Below are positions 1 through 5,135 of a DNA stretch of 5,135 bases, in pieces. Origin of the DNA: Akkermansiaceae bacterium UBA985 (GTDB lineage: Bacteria; Verrucomicrobiota; Verrucomicrobiia; Verrucomicrobiales; Akkermansiaceae); assembly GCA_002292185.1 (NCBI GenBank), contig DBBL01000028.1, forward strand, positions 1 through 5,135, read 5' to 3'. Position 1 is the stretch's first letter; each line of letters begins with the position of its first letter. The position numbers and the translations under genes were made by a program. Under the pieces are notes generated by a model. The model was not told where the DNA came from. It saw only the letters and a program-made list of their open reading frames with translations, and did not search any database.

Positions 1-50
1 TTTTAGGGCTGTTTTTGTTTTACATTAATTGCGACTTAGCCTATTTTGCG

Positions 51-71
51 TGCGAAATAACTATTTTCGCA
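51..71 (+). promoter_or_regulatory. Inverted repeat at the ilvB start codon
   Basis: The arms TGCGAAA (51-57) and TTTCGCA (65-71) are perfect 7-base complements around a 7-base loop. The right arm ends on the A of the ilvB ATG. The sequence CTATTTT also occurs twice exactly 20 bases apart (41-47 and 61-67). A hairpin here could hinder initiation in RNA, or the dyad could bind a regulator as DNA; both ideas are inference. The rest of 1-70 is AT-rich. I see no end of an upstream gene and no convincing complete promoter, since any -35 box would fall outside the window. Confidence 0.35.
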
Positions 72-1798
72 TGAGTAACAATCAATTAGACGGTGCCCAG
101 GCACTCATCAAGACCCTCGACGATCTCGGGATCGAATATATTTTCGGATACTCCGGAGGCGCTGCCATCCCTATTTTTGACGCCCTCGTCACGGTAAAGA
201 CCAACATTAAGTTTGTTCTCGCCCGTCACGAGCAAGGCTGCTGTCACATGGCTGATGGTTACGCCCGCGCTACAGGCAAGCCCGCCGTCGTCTTGGTTAC
301 ATCAGGCCCTGGTGCTGGTAATACCATCACCGGCATCATGACCGCCCAGATGGACTCTGTTCCCATGATCATCATCTGTGGTCAGCAGGTTACTTGGATG
401 CTGGGTAAAGACGCCTTTCAGGAGGCTGATATCTTTGGCATCACCATACCCGTTGTAAAACACAACTACCTGGTCAAAGACACCAACTCTATTCCTCGTG
501 TTATCCGTGAGGCACACCACATTGCCACCACCGGCCGCCCAGGACCCGTGCTAGTGGATGTTCCCAAGGATATTAGCTCGGCTGATTTCAACGGTGACAT
601 GGATCCAGAACTCGACCTTCCCGGCTACCAGCCCGAGAAATCTTATACCGTTGACTCCGATAAGATCGACGAAGCGCTGCAACTCATTCACAAGGCCCAG
701 CGGCCACTGGTTCTTGCTGGTCACGGGATTATGATCTCCGGTGCAGACGCTGAGCTTATGGAGCTTGCTGAAACATTGCGTTGCCCAGTGACATCAACAC
801 TCCTAGGTAAGGGCGTCTTCCCCGAGGAACACGAGCTAGCTCTCGGCATGCTCGGCATGCATGGCACCGCCTATGCAAACAAGGCTGTCTGTGATTGTGA
901 CTTGCTCATCAATATCGGTTCACGTTTTGACGACCGCATCATCGGCCAGGCCGACAAGTTCTGCAAGGACGCCAAGATCATCCACATCGACATCGATCCC
1001 TCAGAGATGAACAAAATGGTTCGCCCAGATATCGAAATCGTTGGTGACGCCAAGACTACCTTGACTGAGATCAACAAGCGCATCTCCGGCCTCGATACCG
1101 AGCCATGGCTCAATAAAATCGAAGGTTGGAGGAAGAAATACCCTCTTTCCTACCGCAAGCAAGGCGGCCTGAGAATGCAGCAGGTTATCGACGAGCTCTA
1201 CCAGGTTGCTGGTGGAGATGCGATTGTCTCCACTGACGTTGGTCAGCACCAGATGTGGGCTGCTCAGTTCTACAAGACCAACGCCTCCTGGAAGTGGCTA
1301 TCCTCCGGTGGTGCCGGCACGATGGGCTTTGGCTTCCCTGCCGCCATTGGTGCCGCCTTTGCCTGCCCGGATCAAACCGTCATCTCCATCTCTGGTGATG
1401 GAGGCTTCCAGATGACCTTGTTTGAGTTGGCCACAGTGGCCCTGCACAAGCTCCCCGTAAAAATTGTTGTTCTTAATAACCACTACCTCGGCATGGTTCG
1501 GCAATGGCAAGAACTCTTCTTCGACGACCGAGAGTCAGGCGTTGATCTAGAGGGCAACCCAGACTTCTGCAAACTTGCCGCCGCTTACGGGATCCCCTCC
1601 TTCAACATCAAACGCCCTGCAGACGTCAGACGTCAGCTAGAAAAAGCTTTTGAAATCACCGACGGCCCCGTTCTTATCCATGCTGAGTGTGTTAAGACCG
1701 ATAATGTATTCCCGATGATCCCAGCTGGCGCTGCCCTTGAGGACATGCTCACCGAACCTCCCAAAGGCAAACTAGCCAAACCCACTGGTTCAACCTAA
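71..1798 (+). CDS. ilvB: Acetolactate synthase (acetohydroxyacid synthase), large catalytic subunit
   Basis: ThDP- and FAD-dependent enzyme that condenses two pyruvates to 2-acetolactate, or pyruvate with 2-ketobutyrate to acetohydroxybutyrate. This is the first common step of valine, leucine and isoleucine synthesis, in the cytoplasm. The 575-residue product has the full family architecture: N-terminal ThDP-binding domain (about 5-170) with catalytic Glu54 in RHEQG; central FAD-associated domain (about 195-335) with RFDDR at 285-289; C-terminal ThDP domain (about 385-545) with the metal/ThDP motif running from GDG at 442-444 to NN at 469-470, followed by the conserved LGMVRQWQ. The ATG at 71 is preferred over the in-frame TTG at 29 because family similarity begins at MSNNQLDGAQAL and the 14 extra residues look non-homologous. 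No Shine-Dalgarno sequence precedes it. Unusual details are GYSGG where GYPGG is usual, and GQQVTWMLG where most relatives have GQVPxxxIG. Its partner ilvN lies 457 bases downstream, after an inserted ORF. Confidence 0.97.
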   Translation: MSNNQLDGAQALIKTLDDLGIEYIFGYSGGAAIPIFDALVTVKTNIKFVLARHEQGCCHMADGYARATGKPAVVLVTSGPGAGNTITGIMTAQMDSVPMIIICGQQVTWMLGKDAFQEADIFGITIPVVKHNYLVKDTNSIPRVIREAHHIATTGRPGPVLVDVPKDISSADFNGDMDPELDLPGYQPEKSYTVDSDKIDEALQLIHKAQRPLVLAGHGIMISGADAELMELAETLRCPVTSTLLGKGVFPEEHELALGMLGMHGTAYANKAVCDCDLLINIGSRFDDRIIGQADKFCKDAKIIHIDIDPSEMNKMVRPDIEIVGDAKTTLTEINKRISGLDTEPWLNKIEGWRKKYPLSYRKQGGLRMQQVIDELYQVAGGDAIVSTDVGQHQMWAAQFYKTNASWKWLSSGGAGTMGFGFPAAIGAAFACPDQTVISISGDGGFQMTLFELATVALHKLPVKIVVLNNHYLGMVRQWQELFFDDRESGVDLEGNPDFCKLAAAYGIPSFNIKRPADVRRQLEKAFEITDGPVLIHAECVKTDNVFPMIPAGAALEDMLTEPPKGKLAKPTGST

Positions 1799-1809
1799 AA
1801 CGCAGTTGA

Positions 1810-1837
1810 GATAAAAGAAAAAAGATAAAAGAAAAAA
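1810..1837 (+). repeat. Tandem 14-mer repeat (two exact copies) before the four-helix-bundle ORF
   Basis: GATAAAAGAAAAAA occurs at 1810-1823 and is repeated without change at 1824-1837. A third copy starts with GAT at 1838-1840, which overlaps the ATG of the next ORF. The repeat occupies most of the 40-base gap between the ilvB stop and that start. It is purine-only apart from the single T in each unit. AAGATAAAAG (1822-1831) matches the reverse complement of CTTGTATCTT (2211-2220, recurring at 2218-2227) at 9 of 10 positions, so the two repeat blocks form an imperfect inverted pair around the ORF. Confidence 0.85.
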
Positions 1838-1838
1838 G

Positions 1839-2204
1839 ATGGCAAATGCGTTCCAAGACTTGGAAGTCTGGCAAAGGGCATGCCAGCTCACGGTCGCGAC
1901 TTATGAAAACCTGACACCTCTAAAAGATTTTAGCCTCAAAGACCAAATCCAACGTGCAGCCGTTTCCATTCCTTCAAATATTGCCGAGGGATCCGAACGG
2001 GGTTCTGACAAAGATTTCATACGGTTTCTCAGAATCTCTAAAGGTTCATGCGCCGAATTAAGAACCCAGCTATTTATTCTTAAAAAACTACAACAACAAA
2101 ACAGCATTCGTTTCACTGGTAGACTTGACCCTCTCATCAAAGAAGGCCACGAAATAAGCTCCATGCTTGAAGGCCTCATTAAACACATTCAATCTCGTAT
2201 CTGA
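1839..2204 (+). CDS. Four-helix-bundle protein of the 23S rRNA intervening-sequence (IVP/S23) family
   Basis: A 121-residue soluble protein with no signal peptide or membrane segment. Recognisable family signatures are the opening FQDLEVWQRA (5-14), the central block DQIQRAAVSIPSNIAEG (35-51), then DFIRFLRISKGSCAELRTQL (59-78) and a C-terminal amphipathic helix (about 97-118). Length is normal for the family (roughly 110-130). Members were first found inside intervening sequences of 23S rRNA genes and are related to Avd, the accessory protein of diversity-generating retroelements; the cellular function of stand-alone copies is unknown. No reverse transcriptase or template repeat is visible here. 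The start ATG abuts a purine-rich repeat and has no Shine-Dalgarno. GC is about 43 % (hand count 147/340 over 1861-2200) against about 55 % in three sampled ilvB lines, consistent with later acquisition. It lies between ilvB and ilvN and must be co-transcribed with them if the operon is a single unit. Confidence 0.9.
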   Translation: MANAFQDLEVWQRACQLTVATYENLTPLKDFSLKDQIQRAAVSIPSNIAEGSERGSDKDFIRFLRISKGSCAELRTQLFILKKLQQQNSIRFTGRLDPLIKEGHEISSMLEGLIKHIQSRI

Positions 2205-2210
2205 CCTCCA

Positions 2211-2242
2211 CTTGTATCTTGTATCTTGTATCTTATATCTTA
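2211..2242 (+). repeat. Tandem heptamer repeat between the four-helix-bundle ORF and ilvN
   Basis: CTTGTAT occurs three times exactly (2211-2217, 2218-2224, 2225-2231). A one-base variant CTTATAT (2232-2238) and a partial CTTA follow. The block begins 6 bases after the preceding stop codon and ends 13 bases before the ilvN ATG, so it fills most of the ilvN leader. On the opposite strand it reads as ATACAAG units and resembles the purine-rich repeat before the ORF. A 7-base unit is prone to replication slippage, so copy number may vary between strains (inference). Confidence 0.9.
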
Positions 2243-2255
2243 CCACTTTTTCACC

Positions 2256-2801
2256 ATGTCTATTGTAACCACTGACAATCCACCTGAATCTATCACGGAC
2301 ACTCCCGAAGCACCTCCCGTGCACACCCTCTCTGTTTTTGTGAACAACAAAGCCGGTGTGCTGATGCGCATCTGTCAGGTTTTCGCTCGAAGAGGATATA
2401 ACATCGACTCCCTTGTCGTATCTCGTGGACGCGATAAGCACTTCTCACGCATGACCATTGGCATCAGCGGTGACCCCGCTGGACTTGAGCAGATTATTTT
2501 ACAGGTGACCAAGCTCATCGATGTTATCCACTGTGTTGAGCACACCAGCTCAGACTCTGTGAACAAGGAACTGCTTCTGGTCAAATTCATCGTCGCCAAA
2601 AAAGATCGCACCGAGGCACTCCAAATCATCGACCACTACGGTGGAAAAACGGTGGACCTGACGCCGACCTCGATGATCGCCATGCTCAATGGTGACACCA
2701 CCAAGATCGACGCAGCCCTCACCATGTTCTCACAGTTCGAGGTGATTGAAACCGTGCGCACCGGCAAGGTCGTCATGGCTCGTGGCGAACTGGCCACCTA
2801 A
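2256..2801 (+). CDS. ilvN: Acetolactate synthase, small regulatory subunit (ACT domain)
   Basis: Regulatory subunit that binds and activates the IlvB catalytic subunit and normally confers feedback inhibition by valine. The 181-residue product has an N-terminal ACT domain (about 23-97) containing NNKAGVLMRICQVFARRGYNIDSL, and a C-terminal small-subunit domain (about 104-178) starting at KELLLVKF and ending near TGKVVMARG. Gly34 and Asn49 align with E. coli IlvH Gly14 and Asn29, residues whose mutation is known to abolish valine sensitivity, so valine control is probably intact (inference). The first 20 or so residues are a Pro/Thr-rich extension absent from the 163-residue E. coli IlvH. ATG 2256 is chosen over the in-frame TTG at 2226 because the latter would translate the tandem repeat. 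No Shine-Dalgarno is visible. The frame is continuous with the preceding ORF apart from that ORF's single TGA stop. Confidence 0.95.
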   Translation: MSIVTTDNPPESITDTPEAPPVHTLSVFVNNKAGVLMRICQVFARRGYNIDSLVVSRGRDKHFSRMTIGISGDPAGLEQIILQVTKLIDVIHCVEHTSSDSVNKELLLVKFIVAKKDRTEALQIIDHYGGKTVDLTPTSMIAMLNGDTTKIDAALTMFSQFEVIETVRTGKVVMARGELAT

Positions 2802-2853
2802 GTTCATAGTCGCTTTCCATAAGCGCGGGACGAGCAAAGCAACATTTCCCAAC

Positions 2854-2888
2854 AAAAGGGGCACCTCACTTGAGGCGCCCCTTTTTTT
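2854..2888 (+). terminator. Intrinsic terminator after ilvN
   Basis: A 10-base-pair stem with one A-C mismatch (2858-2867 with 2872-2881), a 4-base loop ACTT, and a 7-T tract at 2882-2888. An A4 stretch at 2854-2857 could extend the stem by pairing with the first Ts. It sits 52 bases after the ilvN stop. Read on the - strand the hairpin is followed by TTTTGTT, so it may also stop transcripts from the convergent fucosidase gene. The rest of the 134-base gap 2802-2935 shows no ORF of note. Confidence 0.9.
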
Positions 2889-2907
2889 AGAGTCTTTAAT
2901 CTGAATA

Positions 2908-2928
2908 TGGCAGCTCTATTGGCTGCCA
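2908..2928 (-). terminator. Weak hairpin just past the fucosidase stop
   Basis: TGGCAGC (2908-2914) and GCTGCCA (2922-2928) form a perfect 7-base-pair stem with a 7-base loop, 7 bases beyond the stop codon of the - strand fucosidase gene. No T tract follows it on the - strand, so on its own it is a poor intrinsic terminator. It may act as a 3'-end stabilising hairpin ahead of the stronger one at 2854-2888. Confidence 0.35.
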
Positions 2929-2935
2929 ATTTAGC

Positions 2936-4762
2936 TTACTTCAATGGAGTGAACTTGATGCCTTTAAGAGCTGCAGACTGAGTGTCTCCATCAATGCATG
3001 AAGCTCCAACCTTGTAGCGACCTGCCTTGGGGAAGTTGACCCAGCCAATGCGGTAGTCATGAAACACACTGGAAGCATTTTGCTGGTTTTGAATGGCTTC
3101 ACCACCTTCAACTGCCACCTTCCAGACGAGGCGTCCTTTGCCTGTGTAGTTAAGAGCTACCTTATAGTCGCCAGGGACTAGCACATCCACCTCCCAGGTA
3201 GCTGCACCACCTGGCTGCCAATTACAGGCCTGATTGACATGCTTCCATTCACCAAACTTTTCCATCCATCGGTTCCGCTTAAGCTCAGCACCACTGACCT
3301 CTGAGAACTCTGCAAGAATTTCTGTATCGACTACAGGATCAATGGCAAAGCATGGGTCGACATCAGGCTCACCTTCCAGCTCTACCTCAATGACCGAAAC
3401 CAGCTTTTCGGGAGCGCCCACGGGCAATGAAAAGACAGACCAGCCAGAGACCTTCTTGTGATCGATCTCGACCGATGATTCCTTACCAGTGAGCAACTTC
3501 GCAGACTTGATTTTATTCTTTAGACCTGGCAGGTGCAACTCGCCGCCACTTGGCCACTCAAAGACTGCCAAATGAAGTTTATTACCCCTGGTAGTAATGT
3601 CACCCCACGGCAAAGCGTGTTGCCATGGTGATGGCCCGGCGCCGTAAATCACCTGCGGATAGCGGCGGATCCACTCACCTGAGCCACGCAAGGCATCTGC
3701 AGCTCGCTGTGGAACTGAGCCATCGCCACGAGGTCCGATATTAAGCATGTAAGTGCCTCCACGGCCCACACAGGACACTACGAGATTGAGGATTTGCTTC
3801 GGTGTTTTCCAATTTTCATCATACCAGGCATAGGCCCATGAGTCATTAGTGGTATCTACAGACTCCCATAAACCCTTCACATTGTGATGAGGGACCTCCA
3901 TGTCACCAAGAGACTGGTAATCGCCGAGGCCATGGCCGGCACGGCCTGAGACAAGCGCATTAGGCTGATTTTTACGTACTACACTGATGAGTTCCTCCAC
4001 GTATTTTTTAGGCATGTTGCCAGGAGTATCGAACCAAACGATTTCGATAGGTCCATATTCACTGGTGATCTCCTTAACCTGCGGCAGGCACTTCTTTTGA
4101 TAATAATCATCAAAGGTGGCCGCATTACCATCGGCATCTACTTTCGGGCCTTTGCCTCCTCCCGGGAAGGTCCAGTCTTGATTGTGAGAGTAGTAAAAGC
4201 CGAAACCAATACCAACCTCCTTGCAAGCCTTGGCGAGGTCTTTCATCGGGTCACGTCCGAAGGGAGTTGCATCCACGATATTGAATTTATCTGCCTTGGA
4301 GTGATACATCGCAAAGCCATCATGATGCTTACTGGTGATGATGATGTATTTCATGCCCGCATCCTTGGCGAGCTGAGCAATGGCCTTCGGGTCGAAATTA
4401 ACCGGGTTAAAATCATTGGCCAGTTTCCTATATTCAGGAATGGGAATGCCAGCCATGTTGGAGTTCATGATCCACTCGCCAATGCCGTAGTAGGTCTTGC
4501 CATCCACCTTGTTACCCAGGTTGGAATACAAACCCCAGTGAATAAACATCGCATAGTTGCCATCATCAAAGAGCTGCCCTCGCTTAGCATCAGAAGCCCG
4601 CAACTTTACTACGGAATCACCCCACAGCTCATCCATTTTCTCTGACTTGCCAGCCACCTTAGCAGCTTCCTTGGCAACATCGGCGGCCATGCATGTGCCA
4701 CTTATCAGCGCCAGTGCGCACATCACAGCAACAGGCTTCATTTTAAATAAATTCGTATTCAT
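2936..4762 (-). CDS. Secreted GH29 alpha-L-fucosidase with C-terminal beta-rich accessory domain
   Basis: Glycoside hydrolase predicted to release alpha-L-fucose from glycans by a retaining mechanism. The 608-residue precursor starts with a Sec signal peptide (about 1-26: Lys-containing n-region, hydrophobic core, likely cleavage after CMA before AD). The catalytic (beta/alpha)8 domain spans about 45-370 and shows the GH29 blocks FIHWGLYS (73-80), SKHHDGFAMYHS (144-155), GFGFYYSHNQDW (186-197), then WFDTP with the probable nucleophile Asp245. Glu289 (GDME) and Glu300 (WES) are candidates for the acid/base, whose position varies among GH29 subfamilies. A beta-sandwich typical of bacterial GH29 follows (about 385-462). 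A further 125 residues (about 480-608), rich in Trp and alternating hydrophobics, look like a carbohydrate-binding-type module and are not needed for a minimal GH29. An alternative start is Met8. It lies 56 bases downstream of a sulfatase gene on the same strand, suggesting joint attack on a sulfated fucose-containing glycan. Confidence 0.93.
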   Translation of the reverse strand: MNTNLFKMKPVAVMCALALISGTCMAADVAKEAAKVAGKSEKMDELWGDSVVKLRASDAKRGQLFDDGNYAMFIHWGLYSNLGNKVDGKTYYGIGEWIMNSNMAGIPIPEYRKLANDFNPVNFDPKAIAQLAKDAGMKYIIITSKHHDGFAMYHSKADKFNIVDATPFGRDPMKDLAKACKEVGIGFGFYYSHNQDWTFPGGGKGPKVDADGNAATFDDYYQKKCLPQVKEITSEYGPIEIVWFDTPGNMPKKYVEELISVVRKNQPNALVSGRAGHGLGDYQSLGDMEVPHHNVKGLWESVDTTNDSWAYAWYDENWKTPKQILNLVVSCVGRGGTYMLNIGPRGDGSVPQRAADALRGSGEWIRRYPQVIYGAGPSPWQHALPWGDITTRGNKLHLAVFEWPSGGELHLPGLKNKIKSAKLLTGKESSVEIDHKKVSGWSVFSLPVGAPEKLVSVIEVELEGEPDVDPCFAIDPVVDTEILAEFSEVSGAELKRNRWMEKFGEWKHVNQACNWQPGGAATWEVDVLVPGDYKVALNYTGKGRLVWKVAVEGGEAIQNQQNASSVFHDYRIGWVNFPKAGRYKVGASCIDGDTQSAALKGIKFTPLK

Positions 4763-4783
4763 GTATAATTAGGAATCCCGCAT

Positions 4784-4811
4784 ATTCTGATAATTTGGCA
4801 AGATATGTCAA
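4784..4811 (-). promoter_or_regulatory. Candidate sigma-70-type promoter for the fucosidase gene
   Basis: On the - strand a perfect TTGACA (4806-4811) is followed after 16 bases by CAGAAT (4784-4789, 4 of 6 matches to TATAAT). Initiation would fall near 4777, giving a leader of roughly 15 bases before the ATG at 4762. It lies in the 56-base sulfatase-fucosidase gap, so the fucosidase could be expressed on its own as well as by read-through. The -10 is weak and promoter rules for this lineage are uncertain. Confidence 0.35.
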
Positions 4812-4818
4812 GACACGC

Positions 4819-5135
4819 TTACTTACGATGACGTGAAAAACAACTTTCATCAGGTTTTGATGGCAGCTCACTTTTCCATTGGCTCAGCTTCTGTTTCAGA
4901 CTGGCCACAGCATCAGCGTGTGAGTCCTTCAGATCGTTTTGCTCATAGGGGTCTGCAGCTATATCATAGAGCTCACAGTAGCTGCCCTCTTTATTGGTCA
5001 CCAGTTTCCACTGCTGATCCACGACGACATAGCCCACCCAGTGGTCTGGCTTCTTGTCATCAGCTGGCCAGGCAGCGTTGATTTTCCAAAACAGCGGCTT
5101 ATGCCTTTTGGTTTTCGCCTTACCCATGAGCACAT
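4819..5135 (-). CDS. Sulfatase, C-terminal fragment (5' end beyond the window)
   Basis: About 105 C-terminal residues of an S1-type (formylglycine-dependent) sulfatase, which hydrolyses sulfate esters, usually on glycans and usually outside the cytoplasm. Family features visible are KPLFWK, then DQQWKLVTN, and the hallmark C-terminal motif ELYDIAADPYEQNDL, followed by a helix (about 30 residues) that ends with WKSELP. The catalytic Cys/Ser signature and metal ligands lie in the N-terminal part outside the window, so activity and specificity cannot be judged. The GTG at 5131-5133 is not a credible start: family similarity runs through it and a full-length protein is usually 450-550 residues. 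The stop is a TAA, 56 bases upstream of the fucosidase start on the same strand. Confidence 0.88.
   Translation of the reverse strand, partial: VLMGKAKTKRHKPLFWKINAAWPADDKKPDHWVGYVVVDQQWKLVTNKEGSYCELYDIAADPYEQNDLKDSHADAVASLKQKLSQWKSELPSKPDESCFSRHRK

Noticed and set aside
29..70. TTG start giving ilvB a 14-residue N-terminal extension
   Set aside because: The extension is unlike the family N-terminus, the leader region contains the inverted repeat, and the ATG at 71 gives the expected family beginning.
842..859. Direct repeat CTCGGCATG x2
   Set aside because: It encodes the conserved LGMLGM segment of acetolactate synthase, so the repeat is explained by protein sequence.
1622..1635. Direct repeat GACGTCA x2
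   Set aside because: It lies within the ilvB coding sequence, is only two short copies, and has no flanking structure. It is probably chance.
1839..2204. Possible diversity-generating retroelement, given the Avd-like fold of the four-helix-bundle protein
   Set aside because: No reverse transcriptase, template/variable repeat pair or target protein is present in the window, and the sequence fits the stand-alone IVP family better.
2211..2242. CRISPR-like repeat array
   Set aside because: The units are contiguous 7-mers with no spacers, so this is a simple tandem repeat.
4097..4645. 182-codon open frame on the + strand, antisense to the fucosidase gene
   Set aside because: The opposite strand encodes well-conserved GH29 catalytic blocks over the same bases. 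The antisense translation has no recognisable domain and no start context, so it is a shadow of the real gene.

Overview
The window looks like chromosomal DNA of a bacterium of the Planctomycetes-Verrucomicrobia-Chlamydiae group, most likely a marine or mucosal Verrucomicrobiota. This is an inference from protein style (a secreted GH29 alpha-L-fucosidase next to a sulfatase, a four-helix-bundle 'IVS' ORF sitting in a housekeeping operon), moderate GC (about 50-55 % in sampled coding lines) and start sites without Shine-Dalgarno sequences. No rRNA or other phylogenetic marker is present, so the assignment is provisional.

Left half, + strand: a branched-chain amino acid locus. ilvB (acetolactate synthase catalytic subunit, 71-1798) and ilvN (its ACT-domain regulatory subunit, 2256-2801) should be adjacent and co-transcribed. 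Here they are separated by 457 bases containing a complete 121-residue gene of the 23S-rRNA-intervening-sequence / four-helix-bundle family (1839-2204). That gene is bracketed by two low-complexity tandem repeats, a 14-mer x2 just before its start and a heptamer x3-4 just after its stop. The two repeats are partly complementary to each other. The + strand unit ends at a strong intrinsic terminator (2854-2888).

Right half, - strand, convergent with the first: the 3' end of a sulfatase (4819-5135, running off the window) followed 56 bases downstream by a complete signal-peptide-bearing GH29 alpha-L-fucosidase (2936-4762) with an extra C-terminal beta-rich domain. Together they suggest part of a locus for degrading a sulfated, fucose-containing glycan such as fucoidan or mucin. 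A promoter-like sequence lies in the gap between the two genes.

The most unusual item is the ilvB-[four-helix-bundle ORF + repeats]-ilvN arrangement, which looks like insertion of a small cassette into an essential operon without breaking either gene. The other genes belong to well-known families.
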